Positions 33,726 to 41,895 of a stretch of 56,864 nucleotides of DNA are shown one piece after another (position 1 is the first letter of the stretch; each line of letters starts with the position of its first letter). A model generated the notes under the pieces. It saw only the letters and a program-made list of their open reading frames with translations. It had not been told where the DNA came from and ran no database searches. Made by a program: the position numbers and the translations under genes. The stretch is taken from assembly GCA_018062515.1 (NCBI GenBank), contig JAGOSC010000007.1:1-56864 (forward strand), given 5' to 3'. The DNA comes from Candidatus Omnitrophota bacterium (GTDB lineage: Bacteria > Omnitrophota > Gorgyraeia > Zapsychrales > Zapsychraceae).

Positions 33726-35435
33726 ATGATCATTGTTTGGCTCACAATCACGGCTCTGGTTTTCTTTTGTACAGGTGCGTTCTTAGTTTTTAAAGGCTAC
33801 TGGCAAGCAGCGGGTATCCTGAATAAAAATGCGGACCAAGAGGTTGTGCCGATATTTGATCCCATGGAACTTGATAGTTTAAAGCAAAGTTTTACGCCAA
33901 AGCCAATCCTCGAAACTGAGGCTCCAAAAATTATTCCAGCCGAAAATACTCTCGCTCAGAAAATGGAAACAACCATCTCGGAAAGTGCATCAGTCATAAA
34001 TGCTCCCAGGCCAGTACTGGCATTACTGCAGGAAGAGTCGACTCAGACAGAAACAAAACTTTTGCAAAAAATAGAAGAATTAACCGTTTTATTACATAAA
34101 CAAGAAGAAGAATCGAAGAAGAAAATATTAGAATTAAGAGATGATAAAAAGATATTTGAAGACGCGTTGATGAGAGAACTAAGCAGTAAAGAGCCTTCGA
34201 ATGCAATGAGCCAATCCACGGAATTAAAAGATCTGAAAGAACAATTAATTCAGTCCGAGCATGTGGTTAAAAATTTGACGGAAGAAAATCAGACCTTTCG
34301 CCAACAAATTCAGGAACAGTCGGATCGAATAAATATGTTAAAGAACAGAATTTCAACTATCCCGCCCGTCGAGCAAAGGTCGGCTGCTGATACGCAAATG
34401 TTCAAGGAAACGGAGGAGAAATTAGCGACGGCACAGCTAAAGATTAGTCTTTTAACGGAAGAAAATCAACATCTGAATGTTCAGCTTCAATCGCAAATTG
34501 ACCAAGTAAAAGGACAATTAATTCATTCCGACCATGTGATTAAAAATTTGACGGAAGAAAATAAGACTTACCGGGAACAGATTCAAGAACAGTCGGATCG
34601 AATCAACATGCTAAAGAACAGAATTTCAAGTATTCCACCCGTTGAGCAAAGATCTGCGGTGGATGTGCAAATTTTCAAAGAAACTGAGGAGAAATTGGTG
34701 ACAACACAGCAAACCATTACTCTTTTAACGGAAGAAAATCAGCGGATTAATATGCAACTTCAATTGCAAATTGATCAAGTAAACGAATTAAATACTGAAG
34801 CGTTTGTGTTACGCAGTCGATGTCAGGAATTAGAATCTAAAGAAATAATTAAGTTAGAGGCTTTGCAGCAGGAAATTGACTTTCAAAAACGCTTCATGTT
34901 TGAAGACCGTCAAAGTGATTTGGCAAATATTAATAAATTAAAAATTGAGAAAAGAACTTTGATTGAGCAGTATACAAACCAAATACGTTCATTAGAAGCG
35001 AATATGCGGGATTTATACAGTAAATATCTGCAGGAATTGTCGAAACAGAAATTGGGAGGTTCATCTCAATCCGCTGCTGAGACAGAAGAATTAAGAATTA
35101 AACTCGGTGAAGCTCAACAAACTTTAGCGGATTTAAAAGAACAAAAACTAAAGACTGAAAATAAAAATAATGAATTGAGTGTCGAATTAAATTCCTTAAA
35201 AGATTCTTTAGCTATAAAGCAAAGAAGTGAAATCAGCAACGAGGAAAAGCAAAAATTATTGCACAATATTAATGAATTAAGTGGCCGATGTGAAAAATTT
35301 CAGACGGAAAATACACTTTTATTGGAAAAGAAAAAATTGCTGGTTTATGAGTTATCAAAGAGCCGGGCGCAAGCGCTCGGATTGGAACGGATTTGTAAAG
35401 ATTTAAAAAATCAAATGGATCAAGTAACGGTATAA
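33726..35435 (+). CDS. Membrane-anchored long coiled-coil protein
   Basis: A 569-residue protein with one N-terminal membrane helix (residues 3-22) and a long coiled coil from about residue 105 to the end, with a Pro-rich linker between. Two neighbouring segments of 91 residues (13 heptads) are almost identical, including NLTEEN, EQSDRINMLKNRIS and IPPVEQRSA. The mixture of Glu, Gln and Lys and the lack of any enzymatic motif suggest a structural or tethering role at the inner membrane. Family not recognised. It follows hldD by 12 bp. Confidence 0.75.
   Translation: MIIVWLTITALVFFCTGAFLVFKGYWQAAGILNKNADQEVVPIFDPMELDSLKQSFTPKPILETEAPKIIPAENTLAQKMETTISESASVINAPRPVLALLQEESTQTETKLLQKIEELTVLLHKQEEESKKKILELRDDKKIFEDALMRELSSKEPSNAMSQSTELKDLKEQLIQSEHVVKNLTEENQTFRQQIQEQSDRINMLKNRISTIPPVEQRSAADTQMFKETEEKLATAQLKISLLTEENQHLNVQLQSQIDQVKGQLIHSDHVIKNLTEENKTYREQIQEQSDRINMLKNRISSIPPVEQRSAVDVQIFKETEEKLVTTQQTITLLTEENQRINMQLQLQIDQVNELNTEAFVLRSRCQELESKEIIKLEALQQEIDFQKRFMFEDRQSDLANINKLKIEKRTLIEQYTNQIRSLEANMRDLYSKYLQELSKQKLGGSSQSAAETEELRIKLGEAQQTLADLKEQKLKTENKNNELSVELNSLKDSLAIKQRSEISNEEKQKLLHNINELSGRCEKFQTENTLLLEKKKLLVYELSKSRAQALGLERICKDLKNQMDQVTV
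34242..34787 (+). repeat. In-frame tandem duplication, 2 x 273 bp
   Basis: Unit 1 starts at 34242 and unit 2 at 34515, an offset of 273 bases (91 codons, 13 heptads). DNA identity is visibly high, with mostly third-position and scattered differences, so the duplication is recent but not brand new. It lengthens the coiled coil of the surrounding gene without breaking heptad phase. Confidence 0.8.
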
Positions 35436-35469
35436 AGATTTTTATTTTGTTCGCGGAAGGCGCCATGCC

Positions 35470-35928
35470 ATGGCTAATCAAAATATTTATACAAAACCTA
35501 TGGAAATAACAGCTGAACAGATTATGACGGAAGGTGTCGAGACCATTAAGCCCGACATGTTAGTCGGAGACCTGGCGCATGTCATGTTGCGCAAAGGATT
35601 TAATGGTTTTCCTGTCGTCGAGAATGATCAATTGCTGGGCATTGTCACGTTCACGGATCTATTTCATTTATTGGATAAAGTGGAATATGAAGATATCAAT
35701 AACGATGCCAATGCGCTTCATCATAAAATCACACAGTTGAAAAAATGGCCGGTCTCAAAAATTATGACGACCAATGTCAAAACCATTTCACCGTCGACAA
35801 CATTAAGTGAAATCATTAAATATGTTGTTCTTCAAAAAATTCACACCTTTCCGGTCATTTCAAACGGTAAGCTCGTCGGTATTCTCGGCCGCGAAGATGT
35901 TCTTAACGCAACCTTCTCCTATGGATAA
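35470..35928 (+). CDS. CBS-domain pair protein
   Basis: A 152-residue stand-alone Bateman module. Two CBS domains are visible (IMTEGVETIKPDMLVGD...GFPVVEN and IMTTNVKTISPSTTLSE...TFPVISN), each ending in an LVGI- or LLGI-type strand. Such modules bind adenine nucleotides or SAM and regulate partner proteins; no fused effector is present. The 3' end overlaps the next gene by 8 bases, so that small protein may be its partner. Confidence 0.88.
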   Translation: MANQNIYTKPMEITAEQIMTEGVETIKPDMLVGDLAHVMLRKGFNGFPVVENDQLLGIVTFTDLFHLLDKVEYEDINNDANALHHKITQLKKWPVSKIMTTNVKTISPSTTLSEIIKYVVLQKIHTFPVISNGKLVGILGREDVLNATFSYG

Positions 35929-36349
35929 TCTGAGTACTCAGCTTTGGTCTAAACGTAAATCCGCTTTGCAATCTGGTCATATTGTGATTCTTGATCAACT
36001 CAGTCGTTGTAAAATGGGCCGACGTACGCCCGCCGCACTGGAGCAATATCAAGCGTTGGAACAAGTGATCATTTCCCATTTATCCGTGCAATCACCTGAT
36101 TTTTACCGGGCGCTTTTTAACCATTTGAAAACGGAGCGGTTACAAATAAAAGTTTTGGAATATCTTGAATTTGATTTAAAAGCTCTTAGAATAAGGTTAC
36201 TTGAATTCATGGAAATGCCCGTAAAGACATTCGCCGAACTGAGTAATGATATTGTCATCAGAATTAAAATTGAAAAAGAATATTTACTTCCTTTGCTTGA
36301 AATATTAATCAATCAAACCGCGCTTAAACAAACTACCTATGAAAACTAA
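35921..36349 (+). CDS. Helical protein of unknown function
   Basis: A 142-residue helical, leucine-rich protein with no signal peptide or membrane segment. I take the ATG at 35921, which overlaps the CBS gene by 8 bases; a longer form from 35807 would be mostly out-of-frame CBS sequence. The gene also overlaps the following lipoprotein gene by 11 bases. The tight overlaps imply coordinated expression with the CBS protein. No family recognised. Confidence 0.65.
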   Translation: MDNLSTQLWSKRKSALQSGHIVILDQLSRCKMGRRTPAALEQYQALEQVIISHLSVQSPDFYRALFNHLKTERLQIKVLEYLEFDLKALRIRLLEFMEMPVKTFAELSNDIVIRIKIEKEYLLPLLEILINQTALKQTTYEN

Positions 36350-36779
36350 TTTTTACTTTTTGATGGTCATCGGTTTGGTTTTATTCCTTTCCGGCTGCGA
36401 AACATTTAAAATTTTTTTGGGAACGTCGACGAAGCATTTAGAAAAAGCTAGAGTCGATGCTTTAAGCATGACGTTTGATTGTAAACTCGAAGAGTGTTTT
36501 GATTCGGTTTTAAGCCTGGCAAAGAATGAAGATATGGGAAAAACCAAAATCAATCAAAAACCCTTTGAAATATTCAGAAAAGACCGTATTAAAAGTTACA
36601 TTGTTGTAATGGGAATGGACGGAAATATTGATACGACGGAAGCCGGAATATTTTTCACTCCGCTGGAAAAGGGGGGAACAAAAATTGAAGTCTCGTCGCT
36701 GAGTGTAACCGCTAAGGAAAAAGTAGCAAAGGCCGTCTTTCAAGAATTAAACTTAAGATATAACCACACAGGTAACTAA
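36339..36779 (+). CDS. Small lipoprotein
   Basis: A 146-residue predicted lipoprotein with a signal sequence and a lipobox LSGC, lipidated Cys20. The mature domain of about 125 residues alternates helices and strands (FDCKLEECFDSVLSLA, then IVVMGMDG and TKIEVSSLS) and recalls small periplasmic DUF3568-like lipoproteins, though I cannot confirm that. pyk starts 1 base after its stop. Confidence 0.7.
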   Translation: MKTNFYFLMVIGLVLFLSGCETFKIFLGTSTKHLEKARVDALSMTFDCKLEECFDSVLSLAKNEDMGKTKINQKPFEIFRKDRIKSYIVVMGMDGNIDTTEAGIFFTPLEKGGTKIEVSSLSVTAKEKVAKAVFQELNLRYNHTGN

Positions 36780-36780
36780 T

Positions 36781-37824
36781 ATGACTATAGACATGAAAGC
36801 TTCAGATCGTTACACAAAAATTATTTGCACACTTGGGCCCGCGAGTTCAGAAGAAGCTATGATTGTTAAAATGGCCCGACGGGGAATGAATGTGGCCCGC
36901 ATCAATTGTTCTCACGGAAGCCATGCGCAGTATCAGAAAATGATCGATTTAATCCGAAGCGTTAATAAAAAACATGGATTTGATATTGGTATATTGTGTG
37001 ATTTAGAAGGTTATCGGATCCGCATCGGTAAATTAAAAAAGAATATTACCTTGGACGCTAATGAAATTGTTTATATGGCGGAAATCAAGGACAATGTTCC
37101 CGACGCTATTCCGATCGATTTTACCGAAGACCTGAAAAGGATCGAAGACGGATTGAATGTTTTTATGGATGATGGAACGCTTCAATTAAAAGTCATTGGC
37201 CGCACAGGTAAAAAACTGAAATTAAAAGTCATGCAAGGCGGTATTCTCAAGGAACGAAAAGGGGTCAATATTCCCGGATTAAAACTTCAATCGAATATCA
37301 TGACGGAAAAAGATGCTGAGGATATAAAGTTTGCCTTGCATAATAAAGCCGATATGATTTCTCAATCTTTTGTCCGGAATAACCTCGATATACAGCGCGT
37401 GTGTGAGCTTGTTAAGCCCAAACATCCAACCTGCAAAGTAATCTCCAAAATTGAAAGTGAAGAAGGGTTAATTAACGTCGAGAGTATATTGGATGAATGT
37501 GACGGTATCATGGTGGCTCGAGGAGATCTGGGCGTTTCGGTTCCTATCTATAAACTTCCCATGATGCAGAAATACTTGCTGCATTATTGTAATCGTAAAA
37601 AGAAAATGTCCATTACAGCCACCCAAATGCTCGACAGCATGATTGAGCGCGGATCTCCGACGAGAGCAGAGGTTTCCGACGTGGCCAACGCTATCCTCGA
37701 CGGCACTGATTATGTTATGCTTTCCGGGGAAACAGCGGTTGGAAAATATCCGTCGCGCACGGTTAAAATGATGAGCCAGATTGTTGTGTATACGGAAAAG
37801 CTGGCCAGAATCCGTCCTAAATAA
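36781..37824 (+). CDS. pyk: Pyruvate kinase lacking the C-terminal domain
   Basis: A 347-residue protein with the A and B domains of pyruvate kinase: TKIICTLGPAS at the start, MNVARINCSHG, the KIESEEGL lysine, the VARGDLGV motif and SITATQMLDSMI plus PTRAEVSDVANAILDG. It makes pyruvate and ATP from PEP and ADP. Usual length is about 470; here the roughly 120-residue C domain that binds allosteric effectors is absent, with a clean stop and no frameshifted remainder downstream. The canonical LDTKGPEIR is changed to CDLEGYRIR, which may alter catalysis. Probably unregulated or specialised. Confidence 0.88.
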   Translation: MTIDMKASDRYTKIICTLGPASSEEAMIVKMARRGMNVARINCSHGSHAQYQKMIDLIRSVNKKHGFDIGILCDLEGYRIRIGKLKKNITLDANEIVYMAEIKDNVPDAIPIDFTEDLKRIEDGLNVFMDDGTLQLKVIGRTGKKLKLKVMQGGILKERKGVNIPGLKLQSNIMTEKDAEDIKFALHNKADMISQSFVRNNLDIQRVCELVKPKHPTCKVISKIESEEGLINVESILDECDGIMVARGDLGVSVPIYKLPMMQKYLLHYCNRKKKMSITATQMLDSMIERGSPTRAEVSDVANAILDGTDYVMLSGETAVGKYPSRTVKMMSQIVVYTEKLARIRPK

Positions 37825-37839
37825 TTTAAAAAAATCGAT

Positions 37840-38355
37840 ATGATTGAACACGAATTACTATTTTTGGGGCTCCTCAAAGACGGCCCGAAACATGGTTATG
37901 AAATCAAACGCCTGATTGAAGATGAGCTTTCGCGTTTTGTGGGCTTAAAAATCAAATCCATTTATTATCCTCTCCGGAAAATGGAAAAATTAGGATTGAT
38001 CACTAAAGACATCGACCGCGAAGGAAATTGGCCGGAAAAGTTCGTATATACCCTGACCAAAAAAGGCGAAAGTATCTTTGAACACATGATCAATGAGAGC
38101 TTTTTAAGTATTGAAAGGCCATACTTTGACATTGATTTATCCCTGTATTTCCTTCAATATGTCGATAAAAAAATCGCTAAACGTCAGCTGAGAGGGCGCA
38201 TCTTGTTTCTCCGTCGGATTAAACGCGACCTCAATAACATTAAAAAGACAACAAAATCAGAACAAAAACATCTCATCATCATCCTCGAACACGACCTCGA
38301 TTTGGTCGAAGCTGAAATCAAATCCATCACCAAATTGATGGGAACCCTAGTCTAA
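37840..38355 (+). CDS. PadR-family transcriptional regulator
   Basis: A 171-residue DNA-binding protein. The N-terminal winged helix (LLKDGPKHGYEIKRLIE...IYYPLRKMEKLGLI...VYTLTKKGE) is diagnostic for PadR; residues 95-171 form the C-terminal helical dimerisation domain of the Vir type. PadR proteins are usually repressors released by small aromatic or amphipathic ligands. It sits just before the biosynthetic cluster and 76 bp upstream of a promoter carrying a perfect palindrome, so it is the likely cluster regulator. Confidence 0.88.
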   Translation: MIEHELLFLGLLKDGPKHGYEIKRLIEDELSRFVGLKIKSIYYPLRKMEKLGLITKDIDREGNWPEKFVYTLTKKGESIFEHMINESFLSIERPYFDIDLSLYFLQYVDKKIAKRQLRGRILFLRRIKRDLNNIKKTTKSEQKHLIIILEHDLDLVEAEIKSITKLMGTLV

Positions 38356-38396
38356 AATCCTTCCTTTAAAATAAAATCTATACATATTAATTATAC

Positions 38397-38424
38397 TTGA
38401 CAAAAAAGCAGGATTTATTAAAAT
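38397..38424 (+). promoter_or_regulatory. Cluster promoter
   Basis: TTGACA (38397-38402), a 16-bp spacer and TAAAAT (38419-38424). It lies in the 134-bp gap between padR and the acyl-CoA ligase gene and is the only strong promoter before the long + strand gene run. Confidence 0.65.
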
Positions 38425-38430
38425 CTAACT

Positions 38431-38444
38431 AGTAAAATTTTACT
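38431..38444 (+). promoter_or_regulatory. Predicted PadR operator
   Basis: A perfect 14-bp palindrome, AGTAAAATTTTACT, is centred about 13 bases downstream of the -10 box, overlapping the expected transcription start. A regulator bound here would block initiation. The half-site is less GC-rich than the ATGT/ACAT boxes known for some PadR proteins. Confidence 0.5.
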
Positions 38445-38489
38445 ATATAGGCGTTTATTGGTCTAACTTCAATCAAATCATACGTTTAA

Positions 38490-40004
38490 ATGGGTGTTCT
38501 AATGCGAATTAATGATGTTCTGAAGCAAGTTGCCGGGAAATATCCTCAAAAACCCGCTTTAATTTTTAACGATCAAACCGTCACTTTTAAAGAGCTTAAA
38601 GATCTGGTTTATAAAACTGCCAATGTTTTACGCTCTTATGGCATCGTAAAAGGCGATAAGGTTGGAATATATTTGCCAAATGGCTTGGAATACGTTTATA
38701 GCTATTTGGCTTGTTTTTGTTTAGGGGCTGTGGCCGTGCCGCTCGATTTTATGCTGAAAGATGAAGAATTGATATCCTGCCTCGATCACTCCGAAACAAA
38801 ACTTCTCATAGCTCAAGAAAGAAAAAGCGTCGATTTACCCAATATCAAACAACAAGTTTCTAGTTTAAAAACGATTCTGATTGCTGACCAATTTTCCGAA
38901 AAGTTGAATCAAGCCAATTCAGATTTTGAAGCGGTAAATATTGCCGATCATGATCCGGCGCTGATTATGTACACGTCGGGAACAACCGGCCGTCCAAAAG
39001 GGATTTTACTCAATGCCCGTCATTTAGACGGTTCTCCGCAAGCGATGGAATATTTTGTCGACCTTTCCGATAAGGATATCAAGTTAGCCGCCATTCCGTT
39101 TAGCCACATCGGCGGATTTATTTACATTCAAAATTGCATTACGTTTGGAATCACATTGGTCATTATGGAACGGTTTAACCCGTTTGAATTTTTAGAAAAA
39201 ATCAATCGATACAAAGTCACCTGTTTTCATATTGTCCCGCCGATGTATACGGCAATTTTAACTCTTAAAGAAATTGAACGATTCGATTTGTCGTCGTTAA
39301 GATGGGTGGTTGTCTTTGGTGCGCCGAGCTCGCCTGAAATCTTGCAACGTTTTAATCAATATTGTCCCAATGCCAGGCTTCTCAATGGCTGGGGCATGAC
39401 CGAAACAACACCTCCAAATACAGTCACACCCATGAATAGTAAAAATATTGAAAGTGTTGGAAAGCCAGCACCGAATTGCAAAATCAAAATTATTGATGAT
39501 AACGATCAAGAAGTTAAAACCGGCGAAATAGGTGAGATTGTCATCAGCGGTTGGGTGGTGATGGATGAATATTATAAAGATCCTGAAGAAACAGCGCGTG
39601 TTAAACGTAATGGATGGCTGCATACCGGCGACTTAGGACGAATTGATCAAGATGGTTTTCTCTATATCGTCGGACGGAAAAAAGAAATGATTAAAGTAGC
39701 TGGTCAAATTGTTTATGCACCGGAAGTTGAAGCGACTTTTTATAAACATCCGGATATTAGCGAAGTTGCGGTTATTGGAATTAGTGATTCATTAAAGGGC
39801 GAAGCGGTTAAAGCTTTTGTCGTATTAAAGAAAGAAAGTAATGTAACAGCTGAAGATTTGCGTTATTTTGCTCGTCAACATTTAGCCAATTTTAAAGTCC
39901 CACAAAGTATTGAATTACGAAGTGAATTACCAAAAAATCGCACCGGTAAAATCGATAAAGCTTTACTGAAAGAAGAAAATTTACTCGTCGATGGAAAAAG
40001 ATGA
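38490..40004 (+). CDS. AMP-dependent acyl-CoA/acid ligase
   Basis: A 504-residue ANL-superfamily enzyme that activates a carboxylic acid as acyl-AMP and then usually as a CoA thioester. The P-loop MYTSGTTGRPKG is near residues 157-168, the GWGMTETTP motif near 307, the hinge WLHTGDLGRID near 378, and the catalytic Lys in PKNRTGKIDK at the end. The acid substrate cannot be told; acetate, a fatty acid or an aryl acid are all possible, including a polyketide starter. First gene of the cluster. An alternative ATG lies at 38502. It overlaps the next gene by 4 bases. Confidence 0.9.
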   Translation: MGVLMRINDVLKQVAGKYPQKPALIFNDQTVTFKELKDLVYKTANVLRSYGIVKGDKVGIYLPNGLEYVYSYLACFCLGAVAVPLDFMLKDEELISCLDHSETKLLIAQERKSVDLPNIKQQVSSLKTILIADQFSEKLNQANSDFEAVNIADHDPALIMYTSGTTGRPKGILLNARHLDGSPQAMEYFVDLSDKDIKLAAIPFSHIGGFIYIQNCITFGITLVIMERFNPFEFLEKINRYKVTCFHIVPPMYTAILTLKEIERFDLSSLRWVVVFGAPSSPEILQRFNQYCPNARLLNGWGMTETTPPNTVTPMNSKNIESVGKPAPNCKIKIIDDNDQEVKTGEIGEIVISGWVVMDEYYKDPEETARVKRNGWLHTGDLGRIDQDGFLYIVGRKKEMIKVAGQIVYAPEVEATFYKHPDISEVAVIGISDSLKGEAVKAFVVLKKESNVTAEDLRYFARQHLANFKVPQSIELRSELPKNRTGKIDKALLKEENLLVDGKR

Positions 40005-40369
40005 TAAGAGTGAAACTGGAAAGAAAGGATACAAAGAACATATTAGGCTTCTTTACGTGTTTAAATATCATCATAATTCCTGGTTTAATAAATGCGGTTG
40101 GAATGATTCCTAATAGAATAGATGTTCTGGGTTTCTGTTTTTACATTTTTCCCTTGGTTGCCGGTTGGCTTTTTTACAACAAGGGAAAAGATATGATGGC
40201 TAAAATTATGGTATTATGCATAACTTTATCATTGATACTATTGGCGTTATGGATGTATATGCCGTTTCTCGGCAATTTTCTTATCATACCTAACATTTTT
40301 GCTTTTTTTTCGTTATTTTATTGGCTAGTGACAAATAGGAAAGGAATTGAATATGAAAGAAATGGTTAA
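40001..40369 (+). CDS. Small four-helix membrane protein
   Basis: A 122-residue polytopic membrane protein with four hydrophobic segments (about residues 15-35, 42-60, 67-86 and 90-112). It overlaps the ligase stop codon by 4 bases (ATGA) and the following phosphorylase start by 17 bases, so it is translated as part of the cluster. Composition is typical of small accessory membrane subunits or transporter fragments; no family recognised. Confidence 0.7.
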   Translation: MIRVKLERKDTKNILGFFTCLNIIIIPGLINAVGMIPNRIDVLGFCFYIFPLVAGWLFYNKGKDMMAKIMVLCITLSLILLALWMYMPFLGNFLIIPNIFAFFSLFYWLVTNRKGIEYERNG

Positions 40370-41126
40370 AGAAGCACACATGACAGGAAAAGATTTAATG
40401 GGAATGGTTCAATTAACACCCGAGGCTGTGGGGAAATATGCGATTGTTCCTGGTCCTCGAGAACGCGCGGATGCGATTGTTAAAAGAATTACCAATCCAG
40501 TTAAGAATTTTAGTTTTATGGAATATACCATGCATACCGGTGATTATAAAGGCATCAAATTGACGACGATTAATGGGGGACGTTTTGCTCCGGATACGTC
40601 GATTACGACGGAAATTTTATGTAATGCGCAGATTAAAGGTTTAATCCGCGTTGGCAGTTGCGGGGCCATGCGTGCTGATATGAAGGTCGGAGATATTATT
40701 GTCGTTGACACGGCGATTAAAGGTGACGGAGTTACCAAATATTATGTGAATGATGATTTTGTACCAAAAGCTGATCCGCATTTATCAAAAATTTTGACAA
40801 ACATCGCTAAAAATTCACTTCAGGCTAACGGTCTCGTCGGAAATACAGTCCACGTCGGTCCTTGCTGGACGACGGATGCGATATTAAGAGAAACACGGGA
40901 ACATGTCTCTAAGGCGGTTAGTCAAGGCGCTATCGCGGTCGATATGGTGACCTCCGCGTTATTAACTATTTGTAATCTTTATAAAATTCCAGCGGCCGTT
41001 ATTTTGGCAGTCAGCGACAATGTCATCACCGGTGAAATGGGATTTATGAATCCGGATTATTATATGGCAGAAGGTGCAATTATCAATATCGCCCTCGATG
41101 CGATTATGGAATTAGAAAAGAAATAA
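40353..41126 (+). CDS. Nucleoside phosphorylase-family protein 1
   Basis: A 257-residue NP-I (PNP/UDP) family protein. VPGPRERADAI, the phosphate-binding RVGSCGAM and the C-terminal VSDN acid are recognisable. Classical members split nucleosides with phosphate into base and ribose-1-phosphate. In uridine phosphorylase and PNP the ribose is held by a Glu in (Y/V)EMES or EMEA; here that stretch is VDMVTS with Val199 at the Glu position. The substrate may therefore not be an ordinary ribonucleoside. The ATG at 40353 is preferred for its GGAAAGGA site. Its tandem paralogue follows by 10 bp. Confidence 0.85.
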   Translation: MKEMVKEAHMTGKDLMGMVQLTPEAVGKYAIVPGPRERADAIVKRITNPVKNFSFMEYTMHTGDYKGIKLTTINGGRFAPDTSITTEILCNAQIKGLIRVGSCGAMRADMKVGDIIVVDTAIKGDGVTKYYVNDDFVPKADPHLSKILTNIAKNSLQANGLVGNTVHVGPCWTTDAILRETREHVSKAVSQGAIAVDMVTSALLTICNLYKIPAAVILAVSDNVITGEMGFMNPDYYMAEGAIINIALDAIMELEKK

Positions 41127-41136
41127 GGATAAATTT

Positions 41137-41892
41137 ATGACAGGCATGACCAAAGATATTTATCTTTCCGGTAAAGAATTAACGCAAATGGTTCAGTTGT
41201 TGCCAAAGGACGTAGGGCGATATGCAGTTGTTCCGGGTCCGCGTGATCGGTTGAAAGGAATTTTAGCGGAAGTAGAGAAGCCGGTCAAAAATTTCAGTTT
41301 TATGGAATACGAAATGCATACCGGTCATATCGACGGGGTCAAAGCCACTTTTATGAATGGCGGACGATACTCGGCAGACACAGCGATTACGACGGAATTA
41401 TTATGTGCCGTCGAGATTCCGATTATTTTCCGTTTGGGAACGTGTGGCGCTTTGCGTGAAGACATGAAAATTGGTGATGTGGTCGTTGTTGAAAATGCAT
41501 TATCCAATGACGGTGTGACGCCATTCTATATCAATGATAAAAATTTTGAACCAAAATCCGATATGAAGTTGGTGAATGAAGTCGTCAAAGCGGTCGAATC
41601 CGTCGGATTAAAAGTCCATCGGGGTAAAGTGTGGTCACATGACGCATTGTTAAGACAGACACGTGAGAGCGTCAACCAAGCGATTGACCAGGGGTGTCTC
41701 GCTTCGGATATGGTGTCCTCAACATTTTTAAGTATTTGTCATTTGAATAAAACATCAGGTGTATCGATTCTTGCCGTCGGGGACAATGTCGTCAAAGGCG
41801 AATTTGGTTATTTAGATACCAATTTTTATATGACGGAATATATGTTAACCGGAGCCTGTTTTAAAGTCATTAAAAATTTAGGGATAAAATAA
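41137..41892 (+). CDS. Nucleoside phosphorylase-family protein 2
   Basis: A 251-residue paralogue of the preceding gene, colinear over its whole length (MVQL, VPGPRDR, FSFMEY-MHTG, RLGTCGALREDMKIGDVVVV). It shows the same loss of the ribose-binding Glu: SDMVSS with Val193. The VGDN near the end replaces VSDN. Two adjacent paralogues with the same altered site suggest a heteromeric enzyme or two related steps on an unusual substrate. The AAGGAT site is good. The MtnA-like isomerase starts 3 bases after its stop. Confidence 0.84.
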   Translation: MTGMTKDIYLSGKELTQMVQLLPKDVGRYAVVPGPRDRLKGILAEVEKPVKNFSFMEYEMHTGHIDGVKATFMNGGRYSADTAITTELLCAVEIPIIFRLGTCGALREDMKIGDVVVVENALSNDGVTPFYINDKNFEPKSDMKLVNEVVKAVESVGLKVHRGKVWSHDALLRQTRESVNQAIDQGCLASDMVSSTFLSICHLNKTSGVSILAVGDNVVKGEFGYLDTNFYMTEYMLTGACFKVIKNLGIK

Positions 41893-41895
41893 AAT

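Noticed and set aside
33994..34206. Minus-strand frame opposite the coiled-coil gene
   Set aside because: It is a shadow of biased codon use in the real gene and has no translation signals.
35807..35920. Longer N-terminus for the helical protein after the CBS gene
   Set aside because: It would be an out-of-frame reading of the CBS-domain gene; the ATG at 35921 is better placed.
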